Source of the DNA: Candidatus Rifleibacteriota bacterium
GTDB taxonomy: Bacteria > Muiribacteriota > Ozemobacteria > Ozemobacterales > Ozemobacteraceae
Assembly: GCA_017417215.1 (NCBI GenBank)
Contig: JAFPZP010000081.1
Location: 1 to 59,447, forward strand
Direction of reading: 5' to 3'
DNA: 59,447 nucleotides
This document shows positions 33,820-43,546 of the stretch, piece after piece (the first letter of the stretch is position 1; each line of letters starts with the position of its first letter). The notes beneath the pieces were generated by a model that saw only the letters and a program-made list of their open reading frames with translations, was not told the DNA's origin and searched no databases. The translations under genes were made by a program, and so were the position numbers.

Positions 33820-36643
33820 TAGTCCAAAGAAAAAGATAAGACTGACCAGATTAGGGAAATGGCTTATATTTCTTGCTGCTTTTTTGCTTTTTTCTGCCCA
33901 GAATACGGGCAATAACCTTTTGTATCTGGTTTGTTCCTGTGTAGTTTCTTCGATTTTTTTTGCTTTTGTTGATATTCTTTGGTCATCCAGGGGTTTTAAA
34001 GCAGAATTATTATATCCGAGAATAGCTTTACCAAATCAAAAGTTTGATATTGTTTGCAAAATTGCTAAAAATGACTATTCTAGCCGTTATTATTTCAGAT
34101 TTGAAGACAGTTGGATAGAAAGTCTTTCAAAAGGCAAAAATGGTTATCTGAAAAAAAATGTCATACTAAATAATTTAGGAAAATATATTTTTAAAGATTT
34201 TGCTGTTATGAAGCCTAGTATGTTGCAAGTATTCTATTTTCAATATGTTTTCCCTGATTTTGTAATTTATGTAGAAAATGAAAGTGGAAACTATGGCTCT
34301 ATAAATAAACTTAATCCTGTAGACTTGGAAAATAAGACAATTGGTGTCGGACGTGAAGGTGATTTCTATGCCTTAGTGCCATACTACGAAGGAGAAGATG
34401 CTTCAACTATTAATTGGGTTGTTTCTGCTCGTTCATTAGAAGAGTGGAAAGTTATAAGAGAAAAAGAAGAGAAAGAAGAGAAAAAAAAGAAAAACAATAA
34501 AGGCTATCTTTTGAAAGAAATCAAGGATGGGGTTAAAGAACCATTAAACTGTTATGAAATAAAGGGGAAGAGTTATAAAGAGTTATTAAAAGATGGTTTA
34601 AATAAAGAGTTAAATACCTTTGTATATCGTTTGATGGTAGTTTTGGCTTTATTCACCTGTTTTGGAATTTATAATACAGGCTACATGCAAGGTTTGATAA
34701 ACTGGATTGCCTTAGTTTTTGCTCTTATGGGAATTAAAGGCAGATCATTAGGAAAGCAATATTTTAAGTATGTTCATATAGTTTGTTTGGGTGTTGGAAT
34801 ATACATATTATTAAAGAATTTTTCTTCTAATGCACCAGTAAGAATTGTTTTATTATTGGAGTTTTCTATTTTGATACTGGCTTTACAGTATCTGATTATG
34901 TCTAATATTAAAAGTCTTTTGCACGCTTTAACTTTAATATTCATGATTATTCTTGGTATTGCAGCCATGAATATTAATTCTGGTTATCCGTTTATTTTCT
35001 TGATTTTTATAATTATAACTTCAATGTTGTTAACCTTTTTCAGGGTTAATATAGTTTCTTCAGATTCGATTATCAAGAACAGATTTGCTATTAATCCTAA
35101 AGGTGTGCTTGGTACAATAGTTTTAATAATTTTATTTATTACATTATGGATTCCATTTTTTTATTTGATTCCTAGACGAAGCAGTTATGGAATAGCATCG
35201 AATTTATCTGAAGCTAGGAGTAAAGGCTATAATAATAATAGTATGAACCTGAAAAATTCTGGGCTTTTGGAAGATAATCTTACTGTCGTTATGCGTGTAA
35301 TTCCAAATGATGAAAAGACTTTATCCCCTTCTATTATAAGGCGTTTAGTGGGGAAAAAGCTAAGAGGTGGTAGTTTTAGCGAATACGAAAATGGGGAATG
35401 GAGAAAAAGACGAAGGGGGATGTTTGTTAGAGATTTGCGCAATTCTTCAGGGGAATTGTTGTTAGATAATAAATTCAACGATTATAAGAATTTGCACAGT
35501 TTTGATATTGTTCTTGAAAACTCCGAAACTTCTACAGTTTTTGTGCCTTATCAAACGAAAATGATTTATTATAAATATCCTTTTATTGGAACAGAAGTAG
35601 ATGGTTCTATGTTTTTTGTAGACAGAATATCAAATACTAATAAAAGATACACTGTTTCATTGCTTGTAGATGACCCAGAATACCAGGATGCCTTTGAGGA
35701 AGATTATGAGCCCTATGAATATGATTATAGAACTGCCCCATACTTTTCATTAAATGGAACTACAGATAAGATACAATTTGAAGCTAATATTCTAATGGAG
35801 AATAAAGTAGGAACAAAAGAAAAAATAGAAGCTGTAATGAATTATTTGAAAAAAGAATGTAATTATTCTTTAGAACAGCCTGAATTATTAGTGGGAGAAG
35901 AGCCAGTAGAAAAGTTTCTTTTTGGGAGAATGCCAGGAACTTGTCAGCATTATTCTACTGCAATGGTTATGCTTTTGAGATGTATGGGTATTCCATGCAG
36001 GGTTGTTAATGGTTATTTGATGAATGAATGGAATGAAGTTGGCGGATTCTTTACTGTTAGACAAAGCCATGCACATGCTTGGGTTGAAGTCTACTTCCCT
36101 AAATCTGGATGGATTTCTTTTGATCCAACTCCTTCTGATAATGAACAGAAAACTTCAGAGTTTAAACAGTTTATTGATAAAATAGTTGAAGTATATGAAG
36201 GTTATTGGTTTAATTACGTTTATAGTTTCGACGAGAATGTACAGATTCTAGTTAAGAGAAATATAATTTCTAGCGTTTTCAAATGGTGTAAGCAGGTGCT
36301 TTCTTCTCCTGTTTTTATTTTCACAATTTTATCTATTCTCTTCATATTTATTATTTTCAGAAATTATATTATAGCTCTATATTTTTATATGAGAAAAACT
36401 TCTGGTTGGATACCATATAATTATATTCTTTGGGAAAACCAGTTAAAAATAAAAAGAAATTCAAACGAAACTCTTGCTGAATTTCATAACCGTCTTTTTA
36501 AAGATAATATAATTGATGAAACGGCTAAAAAAATTCTTTCGGAAGTTGAAGATTTCATAGATGAACTTGCTTTTAAGTCTAATGCAGATAAACCTGGCAT
36601 AAATAAAAAGATAAAAATCCTTTTAAGCAGTATTAAGATTTAA
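33809..36643 (+). CDS. Fused DUF58-like / TgpA-like transglutaminase membrane protein
   Basis: 944 residues. Two membrane segments (about 17-60) and a beta-rich domain lead to VGREGDFYALVPYYEGEDAS and INWVVSAR (179-208), the signature of DUF58 proteins. After a basic linker come about six to seven membrane helices (270-455), then a periplasmic domain with a complete transglutaminase triad: C712 (PGTCQHYST), H756 (SHAHAWVEV) and D772 (WISFDPTP). A last membrane helix (about 825-850) and a cytosolic helical tail finish it, as in TgpA/DUF3488-DUF4129 proteins. The normal moxR-DUF58-tgpA trio is thus reduced to two genes here. The role is probably in the envelope. Confidence 0.85.
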   Translation: MLNNSPKKKIRLTRLGKWLIFLAAFLLFSAQNTGNNLLYLVCSCVVSSIFFAFVDILWSSRGFKAELLYPRIALPNQKFDIVCKIAKNDYSSRYYFRFEDSWIESLSKGKNGYLKKNVILNNLGKYIFKDFAVMKPSMLQVFYFQYVFPDFVIYVENESGNYGSINKLNPVDLENKTIGVGREGDFYALVPYYEGEDASTINWVVSARSLEEWKVIREKEEKEEKKKKNNKGYLLKEIKDGVKEPLNCYEIKGKSYKELLKDGLNKELNTFVYRLMVVLALFTCFGIYNTGYMQGLINWIALVFALMGIKGRSLGKQYFKYVHIVCLGVGIYILLKNFSSNAPVRIVLLLEFSILILALQYLIMSNIKSLLHALTLIFMIILGIAAMNINSGYPFIFLIFIIITSMLLTFFRVNIVSSDSIIKNRFAINPKGVLGTIVLIILFITLWIPFFYLIPRRSSYGIASNLSEARSKGYNNNSMNLKNSGLLEDNLTVVMRVIPNDEKTLSPSIIRRLVGKKLRGGSFSEYENGEWRKRRRGMFVRDLRNSSGELLLDNKFNDYKNLHSFDIVLENSETSTVFVPYQTKMIYYKYPFIGTEVDGSMFFVDRISNTNKRYTVSLLVDDPEYQDAFEEDYEPYEYDYRTAPYFSLNGTTDKIQFEANILMENKVGTKEKIEAVMNYLKKECNYSLEQPELLVGEEPVEKFLFGRMPGTCQHYSTAMVMLLRCMGIPCRVVNGYLMNEWNEVGGFFTVRQSHAHAWVEVYFPKSGWISFDPTPSDNEQKTSEFKQFIDKIVEVYEGYWFNYVYSFDENVQILVKRNIISSVFKWCKQVLSSPVFIFTILSILFIFIIFRNYIIALYFYMRKTSGWIPYNYILWENQLKIKRNSNETLAEFHNRLFKDNIIDETAKKILSEVEDFIDELAFKSNADKPGINKKIKILLSSIKI

Positions 36644-36707
36644 ATATTTTTTCATTTTTTTATTATTTTTATTTGTAAAGAGTGTACCCTATAGACAAAA
36701 TAAGATA

Positions 36708-36736
36708 TTGACAATAGAAGAATAATGTTGTACTTT
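36708..36736 (+). promoter_or_regulatory. Promoter of the rpmH-rnpA operon
   Basis: A perfect TTGACA (36708-36713), 17-base spacer and TACTTT (36731-36736), 41 bases before rpmH. TTAGGAG at 36765-36771 is the ribosome site. No DnaA box was seen in the gap 36644-36777. Confidence 0.75.
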
Positions 36737-36777
36737 AGTGTTCCTTAATTGGAATTCTATATATTAGGAGATATGTC

Positions 36778-36912
36778 ATGAGTTTTACTTACAATCCTAA
36801 CAAACGTAAACGTGCTAAAACTCACGGTTTTAGAAAAAGAATGTCTACTGTTAGCGGTCGCAATGTATTGAAACGCCGCAGACAGCATGGTCGCAAAAGA
36901 TTAGCTCTTTGA
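36778..36912 (+). CDS. rpmH: 50S ribosomal protein L34
   Basis: 44 residues, the usual L34 length. It begins [18 protein letters not shown], with [17 protein letters not shown] in the middle, and ends KRLAL; this Arg/Lys-rich pattern is diagnostic. It starts at ATG 36778 after TTAGGAG and stops at TGA 36910-36912. It is the first gene of the conserved rpmH-rnpA-yidD-yidC-jag-mnmE cluster that normally lies near the replication origin. rnpA follows 7 bases later. Confidence 0.97.
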   Translation: MSFTYNPNKRKRAKTHGFRKRMSTVSGRNVLKRRRQHGRKRLAL

Positions 36913-36919
36913 TTTAACT

Positions 36920-37303
36920 GTGAATAATAGCACAAGGTGCAGTAGTGTTAAAACACTACGGGCTTATTCCGATTTCAGGCGTGTCTTCGCGACTAAGGCA
37001 CGCTTCTTTCGGAATGGACTAGGCTTTTGCTTCAGAAGAGCAGAGAATTTAGATTTTCGTTTCGGAATCTCAATTCCTAAACATTTTGGGAAAGCTGTTG
37101 AAAGAAATAAATTACGAAGACGTTTAAAAGAGATAGTCAGACATTGTTCATGCATCCCTCTTTTTTCTGAAATCGTTTTTTGTGTAAGAAAGCCTTGTTC
37201 TGATTTTACATTTGAAAGCCTAAAACAGACATGTGAGTGGGGTTTTAATAAAATTTCTCATTCGAGAATACCCGTTGAGGCAAAAATAGCTGATGGACTC
37301 TAA
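36920..37303 (+). CDS. rnpA: Ribonuclease P protein component
   Basis: 127 residues from a GTG start at 36920, 7 bases after the rpmH stop. It binds the catalytic RNase P RNA and helps it mature the 5' ends of tRNAs. Family features are the N-terminal [18 protein letters not shown] and the RNR-like signature [19 protein letters not shown] (about 57-75). It carries more cysteines than usual and ends in a short tail overlapping yidD by 11 bases. The RNase P RNA gene itself is not in the window. Confidence 0.95.
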   Translation: MNNSTRCSSVKTLRAYSDFRRVFATKARFFRNGLGFCFRRAENLDFRFGISIPKHFGKAVERNKLRRRLKEIVRHCSCIPLFSEIVFCVRKPCSDFTFESLKQTCEWGFNKISHSRIPVEAKIADGL

Positions 37304-37529
37304 AGGTTTATTTTCTATCCCTGCAAAAGTAGGTTTATTTTTAATACGAATGTATCAAAAATTTATATCTCCTCTTCTTGGCGATGTTTGTAGGTTTAAA
37401 CCGTCTTGTTCACATTACACCTATGAAGCTATTGAAAAATATGGATTAATAAAAGGGTCCTTGATGGGGGCATGGAGAATTTGTAGATGTAATCCGTTTA
37501 GCAAGGGCGGATATGATCCTGTAAAATAA
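37293..37529 (+). CDS. yidD: Membrane protein insertion efficiency factor
   Basis: 78 residues. It matches YidD throughout: [20 protein letters not shown], then [16 protein letters not shown] and [17 protein letters not shown], with the conserved cysteines and the GGYDPV ending. It is a small peripheral membrane protein that assists YidC-dependent insertion. It overlaps rnpA by 11 bases and precedes yidC by 40, as expected for the cluster. Confidence 0.96.
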   Translation: MDSKGLFSIPAKVGLFLIRMYQKFISPLLGDVCRFKPSCSHYTYEAIEKYGLIKGSLMGAWRICRCNPFSKGGYDPVK

Positions 37530-37569
37530 GAATTTAATATAGAACTAGGCGTGGAGACAATTAATAATA

Positions 37570-39210
37570 ATGAGCAGAATTTGCCTTGATAATAATATGA
37601 TTAATAAGAAGAAGAGAATGGGCAGACTTATCTGCTCTTTTATTTTATTATTTATTGGCTGTTTAGTGGCTAATGGTTTGTTCGCCCAGGCTGTTCCTAA
37701 TACCAATCAGGTTAATCAGGAAAAAGCTTTTGAAATGACAGTTAGTTTGTCTGATAGAGACGGTGACAACTTAAATGATGCCATTTTTGAAAATAAAGAT
37801 TTAAAGCTTGTAATTTCAAGCAAAACTGGTGGAATAAGCTTTTATTATCTTAAAGGTGAAAAATTTGAAGAAAATCTTTATCCTCCGCAAATACTTGATT
37901 TAGGGTATTCTATAGAAAAAGATTATATGAAGTCTTTAGATTTCGATACCTTAGAAAATGTTTTCGCAGAAACCAACTATAATGTCGAAATTGAAAGCAA
38001 GACTGAAAAAGAAGCGGTTATAAAGGTTACAGCCAACATTTCAAACGAAGTAAATGAAAATACTCCTGATTCTAAATCTTTAAATCTAGTTAGACGTTAT
38101 ATTTTATCTGATTCTGGCTACGCATTTAAAATAGAAAATATTGTAACTAATCTAAAAGAAAGATTAATTACAGTAGGTAATGATGCTTCAGGTTCTTTTA
38201 ATCTGTCTTTTGGTCCTGGGATTTTTATGGATCCTTATACCAACTGTTCTTTGGTTGGATTAAAGAATAATAATGAATCCGAATTGTTTTCTAAGGCAGA
38301 TTCTTTAAATAGCAGAGGGAAAACTGCTGGAGCTTATTGCGGTATCGGAATCAAAGACCAGTATTTTTGCTTATTGATGGAATCAGATCAGCAATTAAGC
38401 ATTAGTGCTAACGCCACTTATACTACACATATTGATGCAAATAAAAGGCAGATGGCAACTAATGTCATTAAATGCACTCTTCCAAAGTTTAATATAGGAG
38501 CCAAAGAAACTAGAAGTTTCAATTTTAATATCTATGCTGGCCCTATTAAGTTAGATGAATTAGAAAAAGTAAACAGAGCTAAGGTAGCTGACTTCGGCTG
38601 GTTGAATACAAAGATGCTTGAAATACTTAGATATTTCTATTCTTTGTTTCCCAATTATGGTATTGCCATCATATTGCTTACTTTACTTGTCAGATTGATT
38701 CTTTATCCATTGACTTTAAAACAGACTAAAGAAATGGCTAAGATTCAGAAACTTCAGCCCAAAATGAAAGAATTACAGGATAAATATAGAGATGACGCTC
38801 AGAAAATGAATGAAGAAGTCATGAAACTATATACTAAGAATAAGGTTAATCCGTTTGGCGGATGTTTCCCGATATTATTGCAGATTCCTATAATTATGGC
38901 TTTGTTCAATACTTTAAGGAATGCTGTTGAATTACGTAAATCATCGTTTTTATGGATGAGTGACCTTTCAAAAGGTGATCCATATTTGATTCTGCCGATT
39001 GCTATTGCTGTATTGATGCATTATCAGCAGAGTAAGTCAAATATTGACCCCCAACAACGTCAGGCAATGGCTTTCATGCCAATGATGATGATGGTATTCA
39101 CCTTTTCTTTACCTTCAGGTGTGTTGGTTTATTGGTTTGCCAGCAGCTTATTAGGATTATTGCAACAGTTACAGACTAACAAAATTATGGCTAGTCTGAA
39201 GGAGGATTAA
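37570..39210 (+). CDS. yidC: Membrane protein insertase YidC (with periplasmic domain)
   Basis: 546 residues. An N-terminal signal-anchor helix (about 18-38) is followed by a long periplasmic domain (about 40-335) of the Gram-negative P1 type. The Oxa1/YidC core comes next (about 350-540): YGIAIILLTLLVRLILYPL with the conserved Arg in the groove, the cytosolic hairpin KMKELQDKYRDDAQKMNEEV, FGGCFPILLQIPIIMALF and a final FSLPSGVLVYWFAS helix. It inserts and folds inner-membrane proteins. ATG codons at 37597 and 37618 are alternative starts. A P1 domain supports a diderm host. Confidence 0.95.
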   Translation: MSRICLDNNMINKKKRMGRLICSFILLFIGCLVANGLFAQAVPNTNQVNQEKAFEMTVSLSDRDGDNLNDAIFENKDLKLVISSKTGGISFYYLKGEKFEENLYPPQILDLGYSIEKDYMKSLDFDTLENVFAETNYNVEIESKTEKEAVIKVTANISNEVNENTPDSKSLNLVRRYILSDSGYAFKIENIVTNLKERLITVGNDASGSFNLSFGPGIFMDPYTNCSLVGLKNNNESELFSKADSLNSRGKTAGAYCGIGIKDQYFCLLMESDQQLSISANATYTTHIDANKRQMATNVIKCTLPKFNIGAKETRSFNFNIYAGPIKLDELEKVNRAKVADFGWLNTKMLEILRYFYSLFPNYGIAIILLTLLVRLILYPLTLKQTKEMAKIQKLQPKMKELQDKYRDDAQKMNEEVMKLYTKNKVNPFGGCFPILLQIPIIMALFNTLRNAVELRKSSFLWMSDLSKGDPYLILPIAIAVLMHYQQSKSNIDPQQRQAMAFMPMMMMVFTFSLPSGVLVYWFASSLLGLLQQLQTNKIMASLKED

Positions 39211-40263
39211 ATGGCTAACGCAAGAACAATTGAAATTACTGCAAAAACCGAAGAAGAAGCTCGCCAATTGGCAATTAATGAGCTTAATGAAAACGAAACC
39301 ATCGTTTGTTCCGAAGTTATTTCTGCTCCTGCAAAAGGACTTTTTGGTCTAGTTGGTAAGCAGGAATATAAAATCAGGTTTTCTATAGATGAAAAACCTG
39401 AAGAAAAACCTGTTGAAAGAGGCGAAAAGCTTTCAAGAAAAACTGAATCAGAAGGCGAAGATTCTGAAGAATTAGCCGAAGATGAAGAAGATATGCCTTT
39501 ACCAACAAAGAATCACAGACGTGAACGCGAATGGGGCGGAAGAAGAGAACGTGGTCCTCGCCGTGAAAGAGGCAGAAGAAACAATAGAAGAAATCGCAAT
39601 GATTTCAGAAATGAAGAAGATTCTGAAGAACCACAGATTACTATTCCAGAAAGACCAAAAGAACCCGTAAGCGAAGAAATCAAAAATCATGAAGGATACA
39701 ATCATATTTTTGAATTAATCAGAAGCGTAGCAGAAAATGTTGGAATTGAAAACATACAGCTTACTGATTATATGCGCGATGGTGCTTGGGTAATAGAAGC
39801 TTCTGCAGAAAATGTTTCTCAGCTCATTGGAAAACGTGGTCATACTCTTGATTCTGTTCAGTATTTAATGAACATCATTTTCAACAAGGGTAATGATGAT
39901 GGTAGAATTAAGATAGTTCTTGATGCTCAGGGCTATAGAGAAAAACGTTATCAGAGTCTTATTTACTTAGCAAATAGAATGGCTAGAAAAGCTGTTGCTT
40001 CCCGCCGTCCTATCGAACTCGAACCAATGTCAACTCTTGATAGAAGAACCATTCATATGGCTTTAAAAGATAGAACTGATGTTGAAACATTCTCAAAAGG
40101 TTCTGAACCAATGCGTCGTGTTGTAATTTCTTCTCTTAGAAAGAAAAACAACAATAAGCAAGGTAATGCCGAATGGCAGCCATTGGCTGTTGACGAAGAA
40201 GAAGCTGTAGAAAAGAATGAAGCTACAACTTCTGTTCCAATGTTCATGGAAGAAGATGTCTAA
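39211..40263 (+). CDS. jag: Jag/KhpB RNA-binding protein (Jag-N, KH, R3H)
   Basis: 350 residues. Domains in order: Jag-N (about 1-70; ARTIEITAKTEEEARQLAI and KGLFGLVGKQEYKI); a linker with an Arg-rich block (RREREWGGRRERGPRRERG) and acidic flanks (70-160); a KH domain (about 180-255, with the GxxG loop in LIGKRGHTLDSVQYL); R3H (about 260-325, RMARKAVASRRPIELEPM); then a tail. Such proteins are global RNA binders linked with cell-envelope and division control. A strong GGAGG precedes the ATG, one base after the yidC stop, and the end overlaps mnmE. Confidence 0.94.
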   Translation: MANARTIEITAKTEEEARQLAINELNENETIVCSEVISAPAKGLFGLVGKQEYKIRFSIDEKPEEKPVERGEKLSRKTESEGEDSEELAEDEEDMPLPTKNHRREREWGGRRERGPRRERGRRNNRRNRNDFRNEEDSEEPQITIPERPKEPVSEEIKNHEGYNHIFELIRSVAENVGIENIQLTDYMRDGAWVIEASAENVSQLIGKRGHTLDSVQYLMNIIFNKGNDDGRIKIVLDAQGYREKRYQSLIYLANRMARKAVASRRPIELEPMSTLDRRTIHMALKDRTDVETFSKGSEPMRRVVISSLRKKNNNKQGNAEWQPLAVDEEEAVEKNEATTSVPMFMEEDV

Positions 40264-41632
40264 GCTAAAGATAGATACGATTGCCGCTCTTTCTACTCCG
40301 GCAGGTCGAGCGGCAATAAGTATGATAAGAGTATCAGGTCCTGATACTTTTGAAATCCTGAAAAAAGTATTCAAAACAGGGGGAAAGAGAGCTTTCCCCC
40401 TGCATTATTCTGCTTATTTTGGTTCTATAATTGAGCCAGAAACTGGTTATGTAGCAGATCAGGTAATAGTAAACACTTATCTTTCCCCAAAATCCTATAC
40501 AGGTGAAGACTTAGCAGAAATTTCTACTCATGGAAATCCTGTTGTTGTCTCTAAGGTATTGAGCATACTTTTTAAAAACGGAGCCAGACAGGCTGAAAAA
40601 GGCGAATTTACCAGACGAGCTTTTTTGAATGGGAAAATGGATTTGCTGGAAGTTGAGGCTCTTTCTCAGCTTTTGTATGCTTCTTCATCTACTCAGGCCA
40701 GATTGGCTTTAAATCAGCTTGATGGATTACCTTCTAAGTTTGTCGCTAAAATAAGAGAAGAACTGTTGAATCAACTGGTTCAGTTGGAAGCAAGTTTGAA
40801 TTTCCCAGAAGACGCTATAGAATCTATTGATGAAAATGCTTTAAAAGTGGCATTAAAAAAGATTCTTTCAGAGTTAGAGCTATTTGCAGACAATGCTAGA
40901 AATGGTTCCCTTATTAGTGAAGGTTTAAAAGTAGCTATAGTCGGAAAACCCAATGCTGGCAAGTCTAGCTTAATGAATTATCTGCTGGGTAGAGATAGAG
41001 CTATAGTTACCGATATTCCAGGAACAACAAGAGATACACTTGAAGAAAGCCTCGTTATAGGGAATATTCCTGTTAAACTGATTGATACTGCTGGTATGCG
41101 TCAAGCAGAAAACTCTATTGAAGCAATAGGAATAGAAAGGACCGAAAAGGCTATTGATTCTGCATTTGCAGTAATAGGTGTTTTTGATGGTTCCAAAAAA
41201 GCAGAAGATGAAGATAAAGCGGTATTGCAGCGTTTAAAAAGCTTAGACAAACCTGTTCTGATTATTCAGAATAAATCAGATTTGCCTGCTTTGTTAGAAG
41301 ATGAATTCTTGTCAGGATTAAAGGTAATTAAAGTATCTGCTTTAAAAGGCGAAGGTATGAGCGAGCTTATATCTGCTCTAACAGAATATTTGAAAACAGA
41401 TGGAATCGGAAGCTTAGAAGAAATGGTTCTGTTAGGTGCTTCACAGACCAATGCTCTGGATAAAGCATTATCAGCTTTAAAAAGAGCAGAAGAAGGCATA
41501 GGCAATATTTATCAGGATATGCTGGCTATTGATTTGGAAGAAGCTGTTAGAGAACTTGGCAGAGTTAACGGTGAAACTGTTGATGTTAATACCTTAGACA
41601 TGATTTTTGAACGTTTTTGTATTGGCAAGTGA
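40256..41632 (+). CDS. mnmE: tRNA modification GTPase MnmE
   Basis: 458 residues from ATG 40256, inside the last codons of jag; the protein then starts [19 protein letters not shown], as MnmE should. An upstream in-frame ATG (40217) would add 13 unrelated residues. The N-terminal folate-binding domain is followed by a helical domain split by the G domain: [25 protein letters not shown] and NKSD. It ends F-C-I-G-K, the catalytic C-x-G-K terminus. With MnmG it forms the complex that makes carboxymethylaminomethyl-U34 in tRNAs. mnmG copy 1 begins one base after its stop. Confidence 0.97.
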   Translation: MSKLKIDTIAALSTPAGRAAISMIRVSGPDTFEILKKVFKTGGKRAFPLHYSAYFGSIIEPETGYVADQVIVNTYLSPKSYTGEDLAEISTHGNPVVVSKVLSILFKNGARQAEKGEFTRRAFLNGKMDLLEVEALSQLLYASSSTQARLALNQLDGLPSKFVAKIREELLNQLVQLEASLNFPEDAIESIDENALKVALKKILSELELFADNARNGSLISEGLKVAIVGKPNAGKSSLMNYLLGRDRAIVTDIPGTTRDTLEESLVIGNIPVKLIDTAGMRQAENSIEAIGIERTEKAIDSAFAVIGVFDGSKKAEDEDKAVLQRLKSLDKPVLIIQNKSDLPALLEDEFLSGLKVIKVSALKGEGMSELISALTEYLKTDGIGSLEEMVLLGASQTNALDKALSALKRAEEGIGNIYQDMLAIDLEEAVRELGRVNGETVDVNTLDMIFERFCIGK

Positions 41633-41633
41633 T

Positions 41634-43529
41634 ATGACTCAGAAAAGACATTATTCAGTAATTGTTATTGGCGGCGGACATGCGGGCTGTGAAGCAGCTT
41701 TAGCTAGTGCAAGGCTTGGAGCTGATACTCTTTTGGTAACAATGAATATTACCACAATAGCTTTGATGCCTTGTAACCCAAGTATTGGAGGTCCCGGCAA
41801 AGGTCATCTAGTGCGAGAAATAGGTGCACTAGGTGGTGAAATGGCATCCTGCATAGATGAAACCTGTGTTCAGATGAAATGGCTGAACACTTCAAAGGGG
41901 CCTGCTGTGCGCTCAAGACGTGCTCAAGCAGACAAGTATCTATACCGTCAGCGTATGATTAATACGCTTTTTGAACAGGAAAATCTTGATGTCAGACAGG
42001 GACAGGTTACTGAAATAATATGTTCAGATAATAAAATTCAGGGTATTAAGCTTGAAACAGGGTTAACTCTACTTTGTGAAAGATTGATAATTACCTCAGG
42101 AACTTATTTGAATGCAAGAATAATTCTTGGAAGAGAGTCTTGGGATGGTGCACCGCAGAATCAGAAGGCTGCAATAGGACTTTCTGCTTCATTAGAAGAA
42201 AATGGAATCAGGATGCGCCGTTTGCAGACTGCTACTCCACCGAGAGTTTTAAAAAGTTCTGTAGATTTATCTATATTGCAGGAACTTCCTGGAGATATAG
42301 ACGCTGGCGGCTTTACATGGGAAGACAGGCTTAGACGTTATGAAAAACAGATTTCCTGTTTCCTTACTTTTACTGATGAACGTTCTATTGCTGCCGTAAA
42401 AAGGCATATGTCTGAAAGCCCGTTAGTATTGGCAAACATAACTAATGAAGGTCCAAAACATTGTCCATCAATAGATAGAAAGCTTTTGAAATTCCCAGAT
42501 ATGGTCAGACATCAGATTTTTGTTGAACCAGAAGGCTGGAAATCTCAAGAGCTCTATTTGCAGGGGTTAACTACAGGTATGCCACCTGTAGCTCAAGAAG
42601 ATATTGTATCTAGTGTTGTAGGGCTTGAAAACGCAGTTATTCTTAGATATGGCTATGCTATTGAATATGATGCGCTAGCACCTGGTCAGTTCCATAAGAC
42701 CATGGAAAGCAGGATTATCAAAGGCTTATATACTGCCGGACAAATAAATGGAACTTCAGGCTATGAAGAAGCTGCTGGTCAGGGATTAATTGCAGGAATC
42801 AATGCTATACTTTCTTTAAGAGGAGAAGCTCCTTATTGGCCATCACGAACTAGAAGCTACTTAGGGGTTTTGGTTGACGATTTGTCTACCTGGAGCAGAA
42901 ATGAACCCTATAGAATAACTCCTGGTCATGCTGAATATAGACTTACTTTAAGAGATGATTCTGCAGAACGCCGTCTTATAGAAGATGGCTATAGGATAGG
43001 CTTGGTAAGTAAAGAGCGATATGAAAAGATTTTTGACTGGAAAAAGCGTATAGAAGATGAAATAGAAGCCTTAGACTCCCTTAGTTTGCTTCCTAATTCA
43101 GAAGCTCGTGAAATTATGGCTAATACTGGAACAGGTGATCTCAAAAAGCCGGCAAGTGGTTCGGAACTGCTTCAAAGACCTGGTATGACCTATAAGTTAG
43201 TTACAGAACTTTTACATAAGGCAAAAGATTCTTGTCTGACTGCTTCAGATGAAATATATGCTTTGGAAACAGAAATAAAATATAGGGGTTATGCTGATAG
43301 AGAGCTGGAACGCATAAAACAGACCGCGTTCTTGGAAGGTATCAGACTTCCTATGGAAATAAATGATGAAAGAATGAGAATAATTAATTTAGAAGCTCTT
43401 GAAATTATGAAATCTGAAAGATATGATGATTTAAGTCAGATGGTTAGAATGAATCATTTTTCTAAATCTGAGTTGGCTGTTTTACTTGCAATTTTGAATG
43501 GTGAAGAACTTGAAGAAGAACAAGCTTAG
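41634..43529 (+). CDS. mnmG: MnmG (GidA) paralog 1, divergent
   Basis: 631 residues from ATG 41634, one base after mnmE. FAD-binding GGGHAG (13-18), C47 in MPCNPSIGG and C277 in KHCPSID fall at exactly the E. coli MnmG positions as I recall them. NTSKGPAVRSRRAQADKYLYRQ and the VDDL/EPYR region are close to canonical. Other core motifs have decayed: GGRAGE is replaced by SWDGAPQNQ, TGTPPR by TATPPR and GxRYCPSIEDK by GPKHCPSIDRK, and the C-terminal domain that contacts MnmE is poorly recognisable. The family call is certain. Whether it is active alone is doubtful, given the second copy 2.6 kb downstream. Confidence 0.93.
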   Translation: MTQKRHYSVIVIGGGHAGCEAALASARLGADTLLVTMNITTIALMPCNPSIGGPGKGHLVREIGALGGEMASCIDETCVQMKWLNTSKGPAVRSRRAQADKYLYRQRMINTLFEQENLDVRQGQVTEIICSDNKIQGIKLETGLTLLCERLIITSGTYLNARIILGRESWDGAPQNQKAAIGLSASLEENGIRMRRLQTATPPRVLKSSVDLSILQELPGDIDAGGFTWEDRLRRYEKQISCFLTFTDERSIAAVKRHMSESPLVLANITNEGPKHCPSIDRKLLKFPDMVRHQIFVEPEGWKSQELYLQGLTTGMPPVAQEDIVSSVVGLENAVILRYGYAIEYDALAPGQFHKTMESRIIKGLYTAGQINGTSGYEEAAGQGLIAGINAILSLRGEAPYWPSRTRSYLGVLVDDLSTWSRNEPYRITPGHAEYRLTLRDDSAERRLIEDGYRIGLVSKERYEKIFDWKKRIEDEIEALDSLSLLPNSEAREIMANTGTGDLKKPASGSELLQRPGMTYKLVTELLHKAKDSCLTASDEIYALETEIKYRGYADRELERIKQTAFLEGIRLPMEINDERMRIINLEALEIMKSERYDDLSQMVRMNHFSKSELAVLLAILNGEELEEEQA

Positions 43530-43546
43530 AAACGAAGGAAAAGATT

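Noticed and set aside
36644..36777. Replication origin in front of rpmH
   Set aside because: No DnaA-box cluster or dnaA gene is seen; the gap holds only an AT-rich stretch and the rpmH promoter.
40093..40374. 93-residue minus-strand frame across the jag/mnmE overlap
   Set aside because: It is antisense to two well-supported genes and contains no recognisable domain.
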